Positions 53,771-62,057 of a DNA stretch of 64,000 bases are shown piece by piece. The DNA comes from SHVZ01 sp041906305 (lineage in GTDB: Bacteria > Pseudomonadota > Alphaproteobacteria > SHVZ01). The stretch spans positions 186,001-250,000 of the forward strand of contig JAYRJL010000005.1 in the NCBI GenBank assembly GCA_041906305.1. Direction: 5' to 3'. The notes beneath the pieces are model-generated. The model was not told the DNA's origin. It did not search any database and saw only the letters and a list, made by a program, of their open reading frames with translations. Made by a program: the position numbers and the translations under genes. Positions within the stretch are counted from its first letter, which is position 1. Every line of letters begins with the position of its first letter.

Positions 53771-53784
53771 TTGATCTGCGTCAA
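53771..53784. promoter_or_regulatory. Fnr/FixK-type box 11, TTGATCTGCGTCAA
   Basis: Exact match, same sequence as boxes 1 and 9. The predicted transcript start near 53736 leads the whole pilus operon. The neighbouring PrsW-like gene ends at 53819 on the same strand and so is not its target. Confidence 0.85.
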
Positions 53785-53818
53785 ACAAAATTGAGTAAAA
53801 TGCGGCGTTTTCGAGGCG

Positions 53819-54871
53819 TCAGCGAAGTTGTTCGACCGCCTGCAACCGACGCTCCGGCGATGCGGCACGGTGGTGGAAGTAGGCCGCGACGGCGACGAGG
53901 ATCGCGCCGACGAAGATGGCGATGTGGCGATCCACGACGATCGGGTCGCCCCGCCATGCGGCCCTCGTCTCGACCAAGACCATCAGCGTGCCCAGCAGGC
54001 TCGCGAAGGCCCCGAGCAGATCGAGACGCCAGGCGCGGTACCCGAACAGCGAACCCCGCCCATAGCGCGCGGTCGAGCCTCCCTGCGCGAGCACGATGCG
54101 ATAGACGAGCCTTGCGGCGGCGAGCACCGCGATGGTTCCGACCACGAATCCGGCGGTCTGCAGCAGCGGCGCGAACGGTGCATGGATGCCGAACGTGTTG
54201 CGCACCAGCAGGAGCGGGTAGTTGTAGAGCGCGTGAAGGGCGACCGGGACGTAGAGGGCGGCCGCATAGCTGCGCCATCTGAACGAAGCGCCGTGACTCG
54301 CGCCCATGACGTTGCCGAACTTGGCGCGCGCGACATAGACACCGGCGATCACGCCCAGCGCGCCGTGGGTGGGTACGGTGAGGATGCTGCGGATGACCGC
54401 GTGCTCGCGCCACGCATCGGTGAGATGCACGGCGAGCAGGAGGTTCTCGTAGGCGGCCAGCCCGAGCCCGACGGCGGCGCCGTAGATGACGCCCTCCATC
54501 GGATGGTCGTAGGCGAGGAACCGGCGTGAGAAGAGAAGAAGGATAAGGACCTTGAGCGTCTCCTCCGGGATCGCGATGTCGACCACCGCCTGAAGCAGGG
54601 TCGCCACCGACCGGTCCGGCTCGAGCCAGGCGACATCCTCGCCGAACAGGAGCTGCAGGGCGTCGAGGATGTAGTCGCCGATGAAGCTCGCCGCGGGTGA
54701 GATCACGTGCAGCGCCGAGGTGCTGAGGGCGCCGAGGAGGAACGTCCCGACGACCGCGTAGGCCGGCTCGGGCCGCTTGTCGAAGAACGTCAGGGTCAGG
54801 AGATAGAGAAGCGGCGGCGCTACGGCCGCCGCGCCGAGCACGGTGACCATGGCTTCAGCGGCCGCGCCCAT
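53819..54871 (-). CDS. PrsW-family intramembrane metalloprotease-like protein
   Basis: A 350-residue multi-pass membrane protein with about eight hydrophobic helices. The PrsW motifs are recognisable: PEETLKV (E-E-x-x-K), MEGVIYGAAVGLGLAAYEN (glutamate and E-N), PTHGALGVIAG and VPVALHALYNY, whose Glu and His residues would bind zinc. PrsW proteases cleave anti-sigma factors in Bacillus; the substrate here is unknown. The ATG at 54871 is chosen by fold; ATG at 54850 is possible. It lies between the pilus operon and the AAA gene, both on the same strand. Confidence 0.75.
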   Translation of the reverse strand: MGAAAEAMVTVLGAAAVAPPLLYLLTLTFFDKRPEPAYAVVGTFLLGALSTSALHVISPAASFIGDYILDALQLLFGEDVAWLEPDRSVATLLQAVVDIAIPEETLKVLILLLFSRRFLAYDHPMEGVIYGAAVGLGLAAYENLLLAVHLTDAWREHAVIRSILTVPTHGALGVIAGVYVARAKFGNVMGASHGASFRWRSYAAALYVPVALHALYNYPLLLVRNTFGIHAPFAPLLQTAGFVVGTIAVLAAARLVYRIVLAQGGSTARYGRGSLFGYRAWRLDLLGAFASLLGTLMVLVETRAAWRGDPIVVDRHIAIFVGAILVAVAAYFHHRAASPERRLQAVEQLR

Positions 54872-54944
54872 GGGACTGCTTCGGCTCGAAGCGGGGCGAC
54901 CCCGCCGGAATGCACGGGTTTGAGCGCATGCAGGGCTCGATCGC

Positions 54945-56633
54945 TCAATCCAGGTGGATGGTGCGGCCGCCCATGCGCTGGGCCGCTTCGGCGGCCTGGC
55001 GACGGGTGGCGCTGACCGCATGCTCGGCCGCCCAGACGCGCATCTGCGCGATCTGCTCGCGCCGGGTCTGCGCCAACGGCACGAGCCGCGGCAGGATCGC
55101 CTCGAAATCCGCCATCTCGAGGTCGCCCTCGACCTTGGCGTTCCGCGTGCGCTGGAAGGATTCGATCAGCGCCTCGGACACCCACGCCTCGATCTCGGCG
55201 CCGCTCATGCGGATGTCGGGGCCGAAATGCTTCTCGCCCGACAGCTCGACCAGGCGATCGAGGTCGAACTTGGACGGATCGCGGCGACGCCGGCGGATCT
55301 GGACCTCGAAGATCTGCTTACGCTCCTCGTCGTTCGGCAGGTCGATGAAGAACACCTCGTCGAACCGCCCCTTGCGCAGTATTTCCGGCGGCAGGGCGGC
55401 GACGTCGTTGGCGGTGGCGAAGATGAACACCGGCGCGGTCTTCTCCTGCATCCAGGTGAGCAGGGTGCCGAACACGCGAAGCGAGACGCCGCTGTCGCCG
55501 ATCATGCGGCTGGAATGGGCGAGGCCCTTCTCGATCTCGTCGATCCACAGCACGCAGGGGGCGATCGCCTCGCAGGTCTTGAGCGCGTTCCGCATGTGCT
55601 CTTCCGACGAGCCGATCAGCGAGGAGAAGATCTTGCCCATGTCGAGCTTGACCAGGGGGAGGCCCCAGGCGGCGGCCGTGCACTTGGCGGACAGCGACTT
55701 GCCGCAGCCGGGGATGCCGGTCAGCAGCACGCCCTTGGGCGGATCGAGGCCGTAGGCCTTCGCCTCCCGGCCGAAGGTCAGGCTGCGGATCTGCAGCCAG
55801 CGCTTGAGCACGTCGAGGCCGCCGACGTCGCCGGCCGAAAGCGACCGGTTGTCGATGTATTCGAGGATTCCCGACTTCCGGATGATCTGCTTCTTCTCGT
55901 CGAACATGAAGCGCGTGTCTTCGAGCGTGATCGCCCGGTCGTGGACGAGGGCCTTGGCCAGGCAGTTTTCGATCTCGGCGAGCGTCAGGCCCATCGCCGC
56001 GTCCGTCAGCGCCTCGATCATCTCGCGCCCGGGCTCGACGGTGATCGTGGTGTTCTCGGCGACGCGGGTGACGAACTGCTCGACGAAGCGGCCCACCTGC
56101 TCGCGATCCGGAACCGGGAAGTCGACGACCGTGATCTCCTTCTCGAGCTCGAGAGGGATCTCGAGGCTCGGGGAGATGATCACGCAGGAGGCGCTGAAGC
56201 CGTGGCCGCGGATGGCCATGGCGAACTCGCGCAGCCGGCGGCGGTAGATCGCATCGACGGGCTTGTCGCTGAGGAAGGGGAACGGGTCGAGAAGCACGAA
56301 CAGGTGCCGCTTGCCGTCCTGGGCGATGCGCTCGCACTGGTCGATCGCGATCTTGAGATCGGCAAGGGAGTCCTTGAAGGTCTGCGGCTTCTCGTCCCCG
56401 TCCTCGAGCTTCGAGACCAGGCCGCGCACCACCGTCCAGACGTGGATGTGATAGGTCAGCGCCTTGGCGACGTCGACGACGACCTTGAGCGCCCGCTCCT
56501 CCTCGTAGGTGAAGACCTGCACGATGGGAAAGCGGGCGCGCAGCAGGTCGGCGATCTCGTTGGCGAACGCGGTCTTGAAGGTCGCAGCCGGATATCCGGC
56601 TGTCGCGACCTTGGCCAGGGAGACGGGGCACAT
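54945..56633 (-). CDS. Ycf46-like AAA+ ATPase
   Basis: A 562-residue soluble protein. The N-terminal 260 residues are a degenerate ATPase-like domain (PIVQVFTYEEERALKVV; HLFVLLDPFPFLSD). The AAA+ module has Walker A GIPGCGKS at 306-313, Walker B VLWIDEIEKG at 361-370, the sensor-1 FIFATAND and the arginine finger segment RKGRFDEVFF. This two-part layout is that of plastid/cyanobacterial Ycf46, linked to control of inorganic-carbon use. The function here is unknown. Box 12 is about 170 bases upstream. Confidence 0.82.
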   Translation of the reverse strand: MCPVSLAKVATAGYPAATFKTAFANEIADLLRARFPIVQVFTYEEERALKVVVDVAKALTYHIHVWTVVRGLVSKLEDGDEKPQTFKDSLADLKIAIDQCERIAQDGKRHLFVLLDPFPFLSDKPVDAIYRRRLREFAMAIRGHGFSASCVIISPSLEIPLELEKEITVVDFPVPDREQVGRFVEQFVTRVAENTTITVEPGREMIEALTDAAMGLTLAEIENCLAKALVHDRAITLEDTRFMFDEKKQIIRKSGILEYIDNRSLSAGDVGGLDVLKRWLQIRSLTFGREAKAYGLDPPKGVLLTGIPGCGKSLSAKCTAAAWGLPLVKLDMGKIFSSLIGSSEEHMRNALKTCEAIAPCVLWIDEIEKGLAHSSRMIGDSGVSLRVFGTLLTWMQEKTAPVFIFATANDVAALPPEILRKGRFDEVFFIDLPNDEERKQIFEVQIRRRRRDPSKFDLDRLVELSGEKHFGPDIRMSGAEIEAWVSEALIESFQRTRNAKVEGDLEMADFEAILPRLVPLAQTRREQIAQMRVWAAEHAVSATRRQAAEAAQRMGGRTIHLD

Positions 56634-56798
56634 GTTCCGGTCGCCCGCCTAACGGACGACGGTCGTCGGGCATACGGCGCGCCGCAGGCGTTTCCGTCCG
56701 CGCTCGCCGCCCACGATCTTCTGCATCGCCGTTTCTCCCAACCGTCGCCGCCGCATGACGGGCCGGAATGACCATGGACGGCGGGGCAGAGACGTTCC

Positions 56799-56812
56799 TT
56801 GATGTAGGTCAA
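56799..56812. promoter_or_regulatory. Fnr/FixK-type box 12, TTGATGTAGGTCAA
   Basis: Exact match, same sequence as box 5, between the AAA gene (minus) and the transporter gene (plus). For the minus strand the -41.5 rule gives a start near 56764 with a 131-base leader. For the plus strand it gives about 56847, which lies inside the annotated transporter ORF, so the real start of that gene may be further in. Confidence 0.82.
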
Positions 56813-56813
56813 C

Positions 56814-58499
56814 GTGCAGTCGCGTCTTCCGGCCGAGAAAGGCCCGGCAGGAGGGAAGGCCATCCAGCCCCTAGCCGCATTCTTCCGTCGCTGGTTCGAT
56901 GTCCTGGTCCTCGACCTCGGGCGTCAGTTCCGCATCTCCTACCTTCCGCCCCTGATGGTCTACCTGGCGGCGGGCGTGTCCGGCCTGACGGCGATCGTCG
57001 GGACCTTCTTCGTGAAGGAGCATTTCGGGTTCTCTGCCTCCCTGCTGGCGTCGCTGGCGTTCTGGGCCGGGGTGCCCTGGACGCTCAAGATCCCGGTCGG
57101 CCACGCGGTCGACCTGCTGTGGCGGTGGAAAGCGGCGCTGATCTTTCTCGGTGCGCTCCTGATCGCCGCGTCCATCGGCATCATGTACGGCCTGATCGCA
57201 CATCCCGGCCCGATGGGGTCGGTGCTGCCGCTCGAGGTCTGGTACGTCTCGAGCGTCCTGCTGGCGCCGATCGGCTACGTCCTCCAGGACGCGGTCGCCG
57301 ATGCGATGACCGTGGAGGCCGTGCCCCTCTTCGACCCGCACGGCGTCAAGTACGCGGAAGAGACGGTGAAGGCGATGCACACGACGATGCAGACCCTCGG
57401 GCGGGTCGCGATCATCGGCGGGCTCGCCGCCGTCGCCGCGCTGAACATCTGGATGCTCGCCGGCGCGGCCGGGATGACGGAAGCGGCCCGGGCGGAGATC
57501 TACGCCGACATCTACCTGCTCGCGCTCTGCATCCCGGCGATCTCGGTGGCCGGCGTCGTCCTCGCCTGGGTCGTCCGCCGACGGGACGTTCGCCGGCTGG
57601 CGAGCCAGGGACTCGACCCGGAACGGATCGCGGCGATGCTGGATGTCCACGGCGCCGCGCCGAAGGCGAACTGGTGGATACTCGGCGGCGGCAGCGCCTT
57701 CGCGCTGTTCACGCTGGGGGCCGGCCTCGCCCCGGTCGCGTTCAACCAGGAAATCGTCTTCGCCGGATCCATGGCGATCGTCGCCTTCCTGATGCGCCGC
57801 CTCCTGGTCGAGCTTCCGGCCGAGCAGCGGCAGGCCCTGGTCGGCACCGCGGTGATCATCTTCGTCTTCCGGGCGGTGCCCGGACCGGGGCCCGGGGTCG
57901 GCTGGTGGGAGATCGACGTCCTCGGATTCGACCAGCAGTTCCTCTCGGTATTGAGCTTCATCACGTCGGGCCTCACGCTCGCTGGCATGCTGGCGCTTCG
58001 CCCGCTGATCGCCCGGCGGTCGATCGCGGACGTCGTGATCATCCTGACGCTGGCCGGCGCGGTCCTGTCGCTGCCGAACATCTCGCTGTTCTACGGCCTG
58101 CACGAATGGACCGCGTCCCTGACCGGCGGCATCGTCGACGCGCGCGCCATCGCGATCATGGACACGATGCTCGAATCTCCGCTCGGGCAGCTGGCGATGA
58201 TCCCGATGCTGGCCTGGATCGCCAAGAACGCGCCGGAGCAGCTGAAGGCGACCTTCTTCGCGGTGATGGCGTCGTTCGCCAATCTGGCGCTGGCCGCGAG
58301 CAGCCTCGGGACCAAGTACCTGAACGAGATCTTCATCGTCACGCGCGAGGTTCGCGATCGCGCGACGGGGGCCGTGCTGGTTTCCCCCGACTACTCCCGG
58401 GTCGGCTGGCTCCTGGTCACCGCGGCGCTGCTGGCAGCGATCGTGCCGCTGCTGACCGTTGCGGTCGTCCAGGCGTCGCCGCTCCGGACGAAGCAGTAG
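56814..58499 (+). CDS. MFS transporter, folate-biopterin (BT1) type
   Basis: A 561-residue membrane protein with about 12 hydrophobic helices. The first block, SYLPPLMVYLAAGVSGLTAI then FFVKEHFGFSASLLASLAFWAG and PWTLKIPVGHAVDLLW, follows the BT1 family opening, where the PW-x-x-K-P motif precedes a D. The substrate is unknown. The ORF begins at GTG 56814, immediately after box 12, with no good Shine-Dalgarno; GGAGGGAAGG near 56850 points to a start nearby, but no standard start codon follows it closely. N-terminus uncertain. It is 14 bases before the SNF transporter gene. Confidence 0.75.
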   Translation: MQSRLPAEKGPAGGKAIQPLAAFFRRWFDVLVLDLGRQFRISYLPPLMVYLAAGVSGLTAIVGTFFVKEHFGFSASLLASLAFWAGVPWTLKIPVGHAVDLLWRWKAALIFLGALLIAASIGIMYGLIAHPGPMGSVLPLEVWYVSSVLLAPIGYVLQDAVADAMTVEAVPLFDPHGVKYAEETVKAMHTTMQTLGRVAIIGGLAAVAALNIWMLAGAAGMTEAARAEIYADIYLLALCIPAISVAGVVLAWVVRRRDVRRLASQGLDPERIAAMLDVHGAAPKANWWILGGGSAFALFTLGAGLAPVAFNQEIVFAGSMAIVAFLMRRLLVELPAEQRQALVGTAVIIFVFRAVPGPGPGVGWWEIDVLGFDQQFLSVLSFITSGLTLAGMLALRPLIARRSIADVVIILTLAGAVLSLPNISLFYGLHEWTASLTGGIVDARAIAIMDTMLESPLGQLAMIPMLAWIAKNAPEQLKATFFAVMASFANLALAASSLGTKYLNEIFIVTREVRDRATGAVLVSPDYSRVGWLLVTAALLAAIVPLLTVAVVQASPLRTKQ

Positions 58500-58513
58500 A
58501 ACCGGCGGCCGCG

Positions 58514-59887
58514 ATGACCGAACCGAAGGAGAGGTGGGGCAGCCGGATCGGCTTCGTGCTGGCGACGATCGGCTCCGCCGTCGGCCTCGGCAGCATCTGG
58601 AAGTTCCCCTACGAGGTCGGCGAGAACGGCGGCAGCGGATTCGTCCTCCTCTACCTCGCCGGCCTTGCGCTCATCGTGACGCCGCTGATGCTCGGCGAAT
58701 TCGCGATCGGCCGTGCCGGCGGCCGGGACGCGCGCAAGAGCATGGAGATCCTCGCGGCCGCGCATCGGGCGCCTCGCTCCTGGCGCGACGCGGGCACGCT
58801 CGGCGTCGTCGCGTCCGCCCTCATCCTCAGCTTCTACTCGGTCGTCGGCGGATGGGCGCTGGCCTACGCCGTCGAGACGCCGTTCCTCGGCCTGCCGGGC
58901 TCCGGCATCGGCGAGGCGCAGCAGCGCTTCGACGCCCTGCTCGGCTCGCCCGGGCGCATCGGCCTCTATCACTCGGCCTTCATGGCATTCACGGCGGTGA
59001 TCGTCGGGCGCGGCGTCGCCGCCGGAATCGAGGCCGCGGCCAAGTTCCTGATGCCGCTCCTGGTCTGCCTGATGCTGGCCGTCGCCGCCTATGCCCTCGC
59101 GGTCGGCGACGTCTCGCGCACCCTGGCCTACCTCTTCGCCTTCGACCTCGACCGCATGACCGCACGGACGGCCCTGGAGGCGGTCGGGCTCGGCTTCTTC
59201 TCCATCGGCGTCGGCCTCGCCGTCATGGTGACCTACGCGGCCTATGCCGAGAGGAGCATCGATCTGAAATCCGCTGCCGTCTGGGCGATCCTCAGCGACA
59301 CGGCGATCTCGTTCCTCGCCGGCTTCGCGATCTTTCCGATCGTGTTCGCGAACGGCCTCGATCCCGCGAGCGGCCCTGGCCTGATGTTCGTCACCCTTCC
59401 GCTCGCCTTCTCGGCGATGCCGGCGGGCGGCGTGGTCGCCTTCGCATTCTTCACCTTGTTGTTCGTCGCCGCCCTGGTCTCGGCGATCTCGATGCTGGAG
59501 ATGCCGGTCGCCTTCGCGCACAGCACCTTCGGATGGTCCCGGCGGAAGGCGGTCGCCGTCTCGGCCGCGGCGATATGGCTGGCGGGCTTCCTCTCGGTCT
59601 TTTCGTTCAATCTCTGGCGCGATTGGTTTCCGCTCTCGGCATATCCGATCTTCGCCTCGTCGACCTTCTTCGACCTGATCGACTACCTCACATCCAGCAT
59701 CATGCTGCCGCTCGGCGGCCTGGCGATCTCGGTCTTCGCCGGCTGGGTCCTGCCGCGCGAGGTGCTGAGGGACGGGCTCGGCCTCGGCGGGCCGGCGTCG
59801 ACAATTCTGTACGTCCTGCTGCGCTATGTGGTGCCGCCGATCCTCCTCGCGGTGACTGCCGCGCCTCTGATCTTTGCCGGCCGCTGA
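58514..59887 (+). CDS. Sodium-dependent transporter, SNF (NSS) family
   Basis: A 457-residue transporter. The N-terminal WGSRIGFVLATIGSAVGLGSIWKFPYEVGENGGSGFVL (two adjoining blocks) contains the unwound helix 1 and the GNG-like region that binds Na+ and substrate in LeuT-type proteins. Later blocks such as GVGLAVMVTYAAYAER and VTLPLAFSAMPAG are also typical. About 11-12 helices. The amino-acid or amine substrate is not readable. It follows the BT1 transporter by 14 bases and precedes the alcohol dehydrogenase by 13. Confidence 0.88.
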   Translation: MTEPKERWGSRIGFVLATIGSAVGLGSIWKFPYEVGENGGSGFVLLYLAGLALIVTPLMLGEFAIGRAGGRDARKSMEILAAAHRAPRSWRDAGTLGVVASALILSFYSVVGGWALAYAVETPFLGLPGSGIGEAQQRFDALLGSPGRIGLYHSAFMAFTAVIVGRGVAAGIEAAAKFLMPLLVCLMLAVAAYALAVGDVSRTLAYLFAFDLDRMTARTALEAVGLGFFSIGVGLAVMVTYAAYAERSIDLKSAAVWAILSDTAISFLAGFAIFPIVFANGLDPASGPGLMFVTLPLAFSAMPAGGVVAFAFFTLLFVAALVSAISMLEMPVAFAHSTFGWSRRKAVAVSAAAIWLAGFLSVFSFNLWRDWFPLSAYPIFASSTFFDLIDYLTSSIMLPLGGLAISVFAGWVLPREVLRDGLGLGGPASTILYVLLRYVVPPILLAVTAAPLIFAGR

Positions 59888-59900
59888 TGCAGGGCCGGTC

Positions 59901-60899
59901 ATGACGACGTATCGGGCGATGGTCCTGGAGGCGCCGCGGACGCCGCTGGTGCTGCGGCGCCGGACGGTGGAGCCGCTGGAGCCGGCGCAGCTGCGTGTCC
60001 GCGTCCATGCCTGCGGCGTGTGCCGGACCGATCTTCACGTCGTCGATGGCGAGCTTCCGGCGCTCCGATGCCCGATCGTGCCGGGTCACGAGATCGTCGG
60101 CACCGTAGAGGCATGCGGTGATGCCGTCTCTCGATTCAGGCCCGGCGACCGCGTCGGCGTGCCCTGGCTCGGCTGGTCCTGCGGTGCCTGCGCCCATTGC
60201 GCTGCCGGCCGCGAGAATCTCTGCGACGAGGCGCGCTTCACCGGCTACCAGATCGACGGCGGCTACGCGGAATGCGCGGTCGTCGACGAGCGCTTCTGCT
60301 TCGCCATTCCGTCCTCCTATGGCGACGTCGAGGCGGCGCCGCTGCTCTGCGCCGGGCTCATCGGCTACCGGGCGCTGCGGATGGCAGGGGAGGCGCGGAC
60401 GCTCGGCATCTACGGCTTCGGCGCCGCCGGCCACATTGTCGCGCAGGTCGCCAGGTGGCAGGGTCGGAAGGTCTTCGCCTTCGTGCGATCAGGCGACGAG
60501 GAGGCGCGACGCTTCGCGCTCGAGCTCGGCTGCGCCTGGGCCGGATCGTCGGACGAGATGCCGCCGGAGCCGCTGGAGGCGGCACTCGTCTTCGCGCCGG
60601 TCGGCGCGCTGGTTCCGGCCGCCCTCGGCGCGGTCGCCAAGGGCGGGATCGTGGTCTGCGCCGGCATCCACATGAGCGACATTCCGTCCTTCCCCTACCG
60701 CCTTCTCTGGGAGGAGCGAACGGTCCGCTCGGTCGCCAACCTGACGCGTGCCGACGCGGAGGATTTCTTGGCCCTCGCGCCGAAGATTCCGGTGCGGACG
60801 CAGACCACGCCCTATCCGCTCGAGCGCGCCAACGACGCCTTGTCCGACCTGAGGTCGGGACGCCTGAAAGGGGCGGCCGTCCTGACCTTCGGCGCCTGA
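59901..60899 (+). CDS. Zinc-dependent alcohol dehydrogenase (AdhA-like)
   Basis: A 332-residue medium-chain dehydrogenase. Catalytic-zinc ligands are in CGVCRTDLHVVDG and GHEIVG; the structural zinc lobe CGACAHCAAGRENLCD has all four cysteines. The Rossmann motif is GIYGFGAAGHIV, lacking the usual GxGxxG by one residue (G-F-G-A-A-G). Similar AdhA-type genes are induced under oxygen limitation, where they would reoxidise NADH. The ATG at 59901 lies 13 bases after the transporter stop. Third gene of the operon downstream of box 12. Confidence 0.88.
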   Translation: MTTYRAMVLEAPRTPLVLRRRTVEPLEPAQLRVRVHACGVCRTDLHVVDGELPALRCPIVPGHEIVGTVEACGDAVSRFRPGDRVGVPWLGWSCGACAHCAAGRENLCDEARFTGYQIDGGYAECAVVDERFCFAIPSSYGDVEAAPLLCAGLIGYRALRMAGEARTLGIYGFGAAGHIVAQVARWQGRKVFAFVRSGDEEARRFALELGCAWAGSSDEMPPEPLEAALVFAPVGALVPAALGAVAKGGIVVCAGIHMSDIPSFPYRLLWEERTVRSVANLTRADAEDFLALAPKIPVRTQTTPYPLERANDALSDLRSGRLKGAAVLTFGA

Positions 60900-60985
60900 G
60901 GCGATCTGGCCCATGGCTTTTCCTTGACCCAGGCGCGGACGCGCGCAGGATGGGCGTCTCCCCTGAAGGACCGACTTTCCTCCCG

Positions 60986-61906
60986 ATGACTCAGCTTCCG
61001 GCTTCCGTCGACACGACGCTCGCGCTGCTCGCCAAGGGCGACTACGTCGCCGACCGCTCGCTCGCCACCGCGGTCTATCTCTCGCTGTCGCTGAAGCGGC
61101 CGCTGTTCCTCGAAGGCGAGGCCGGCGTCGGCAAGACCGAGATCGCGAAGGTGCTCTCGGCGACGCTCGGCCGCGACCTGATCCGCCTTCAATGCTACGA
61201 GGGCCTCGACGTCGCATCTGCGGTCTACGAGTGGAACTACGCCCGCCAGATGATCGAGATCCGGATGGCGGAGGCCACCGGCACCGGCGACCGCGAGCGG
61301 GTCGCGACCGACATTTTCGACCGCAAGTTCCTGATCGAGCGGCCGCTGCTCAAGGCGATCGCGCACCCGAAGCCGTCGCCGGTGCTGCTGATCGACGAGC
61401 TCGACCGCGCCGACGAGCCCTTCGAGGCCTACCTGCTGGAAGTGCTGTCGGACTGGAAGATCACCATCCCCGAGCTCGGCACGGTCGCCGCGGAGGAGCC
61501 GCCGATCGTGGTGGTGACCTCCAACCGCACGCGCGAGATCCACGACGCGCTGAAGCGCCGCTGCTTCTACTACTGGGTCGACTACCCCAAGGCCGAGCGC
61601 GAGCTCGAGATCCTGCGCGTCAAGGCGCCGAACGCGCCGGCGGAGCTCTCCCGCCAGATCGTCGCCTTCATCCAGAAGCTGCGCGGCACCGACCTCTTCA
61701 AGCTGCCCGGCGTCGCCGAGACCATCGACTGGGCGAACGCGCTGGTCCAGCTCGACCAGCTCCAGCTCGAGCCCGACGCGGTCAACAACACGCTCGGCGT
61801 GCTGCTCAAGTACCAGGACGACATCTCCAAGATCCAGGGCAGCGAGGCCAACCGCCTGCTCATGGAAGTGAAGGCCGAGATCGCGCGGGCGCAGGCGACC
61901 GCGTGA
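60986..61906 (+). CDS. coxD: MoxR-family AAA ATPase, CoxD-like
   Basis: A 306-residue MoxR ATPase. Walker A is LEGEAGVGKTEIAK near residues 34-47, Walker B is VLLIDELDRAD near 132-142, and VVVTSNRTREIHDALKRRC has sensor 1 and the arginine finger. In Oligotropha, CoxD is needed to build the [CuSMoO2] centre of CO dehydrogenase; here the neighbouring VWA and XdhC genes support a maturation role. The ATG at 60986 begins with the family N-terminus. It follows the dehydrogenase gene by 86 bases. Confidence 0.88.
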   Translation: MTQLPASVDTTLALLAKGDYVADRSLATAVYLSLSLKRPLFLEGEAGVGKTEIAKVLSATLGRDLIRLQCYEGLDVASAVYEWNYARQMIEIRMAEATGTGDRERVATDIFDRKFLIERPLLKAIAHPKPSPVLLIDELDRADEPFEAYLLEVLSDWKITIPELGTVAAEEPPIVVVTSNRTREIHDALKRRCFYYWVDYPKAERELEILRVKAPNAPAELSRQIVAFIQKLRGTDLFKLPGVAETIDWANALVQLDQLQLEPDAVNNTLGVLLKYQDDISKIQGSEANRLLMEVKAEIARAQATA

Positions 61907-61928
61907 TGAAACCGCGGCTCGCCTCGTA

Positions 61929-62031
61929 CCCCCTCCCCCTTGACGGGGGAGGGATGGGGTGGGGGTGGAGCAGCAAACTCGTTGCTGGCAGCACCCCCCA
62001 CCCTAACCCTCCCCCGCAAGGGGGGAGGGGA
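61929..62031. repeat. Inverted repeat between coxD and coxE (REP-like)
   Basis: The left arm (CCCCTCCCCCTTGACGGGGG and GGATGGGGTGGGGG) is matched in reverse complement by the right arm (CCCCCACCCTAACCCTCCCC and GCAAGGGGGGAGGGG); the centre CAGCAA-ACTC-GTTGCTG also pairs. Related to the palindrome at 12381-12499. It lies in the 151-base gap inside the cox accessory gene set. Confidence 0.7.
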
Positions 62032-62057
62032 CATGAGACGCGAGCGGAGTCACTCTG

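Noticed and set aside
56871..58103. 410-codon minus-strand frame opposite the BT1 transporter
   Set aside because: Highly charged Arg/Asp/Gln sequence with no hydrophobic core; shadow frame.
31421..60899. Oxygen island considered as a recent horizontally acquired element
   Set aside because: No integrase, tRNA edge, transposase or shift in base composition was seen at either end.
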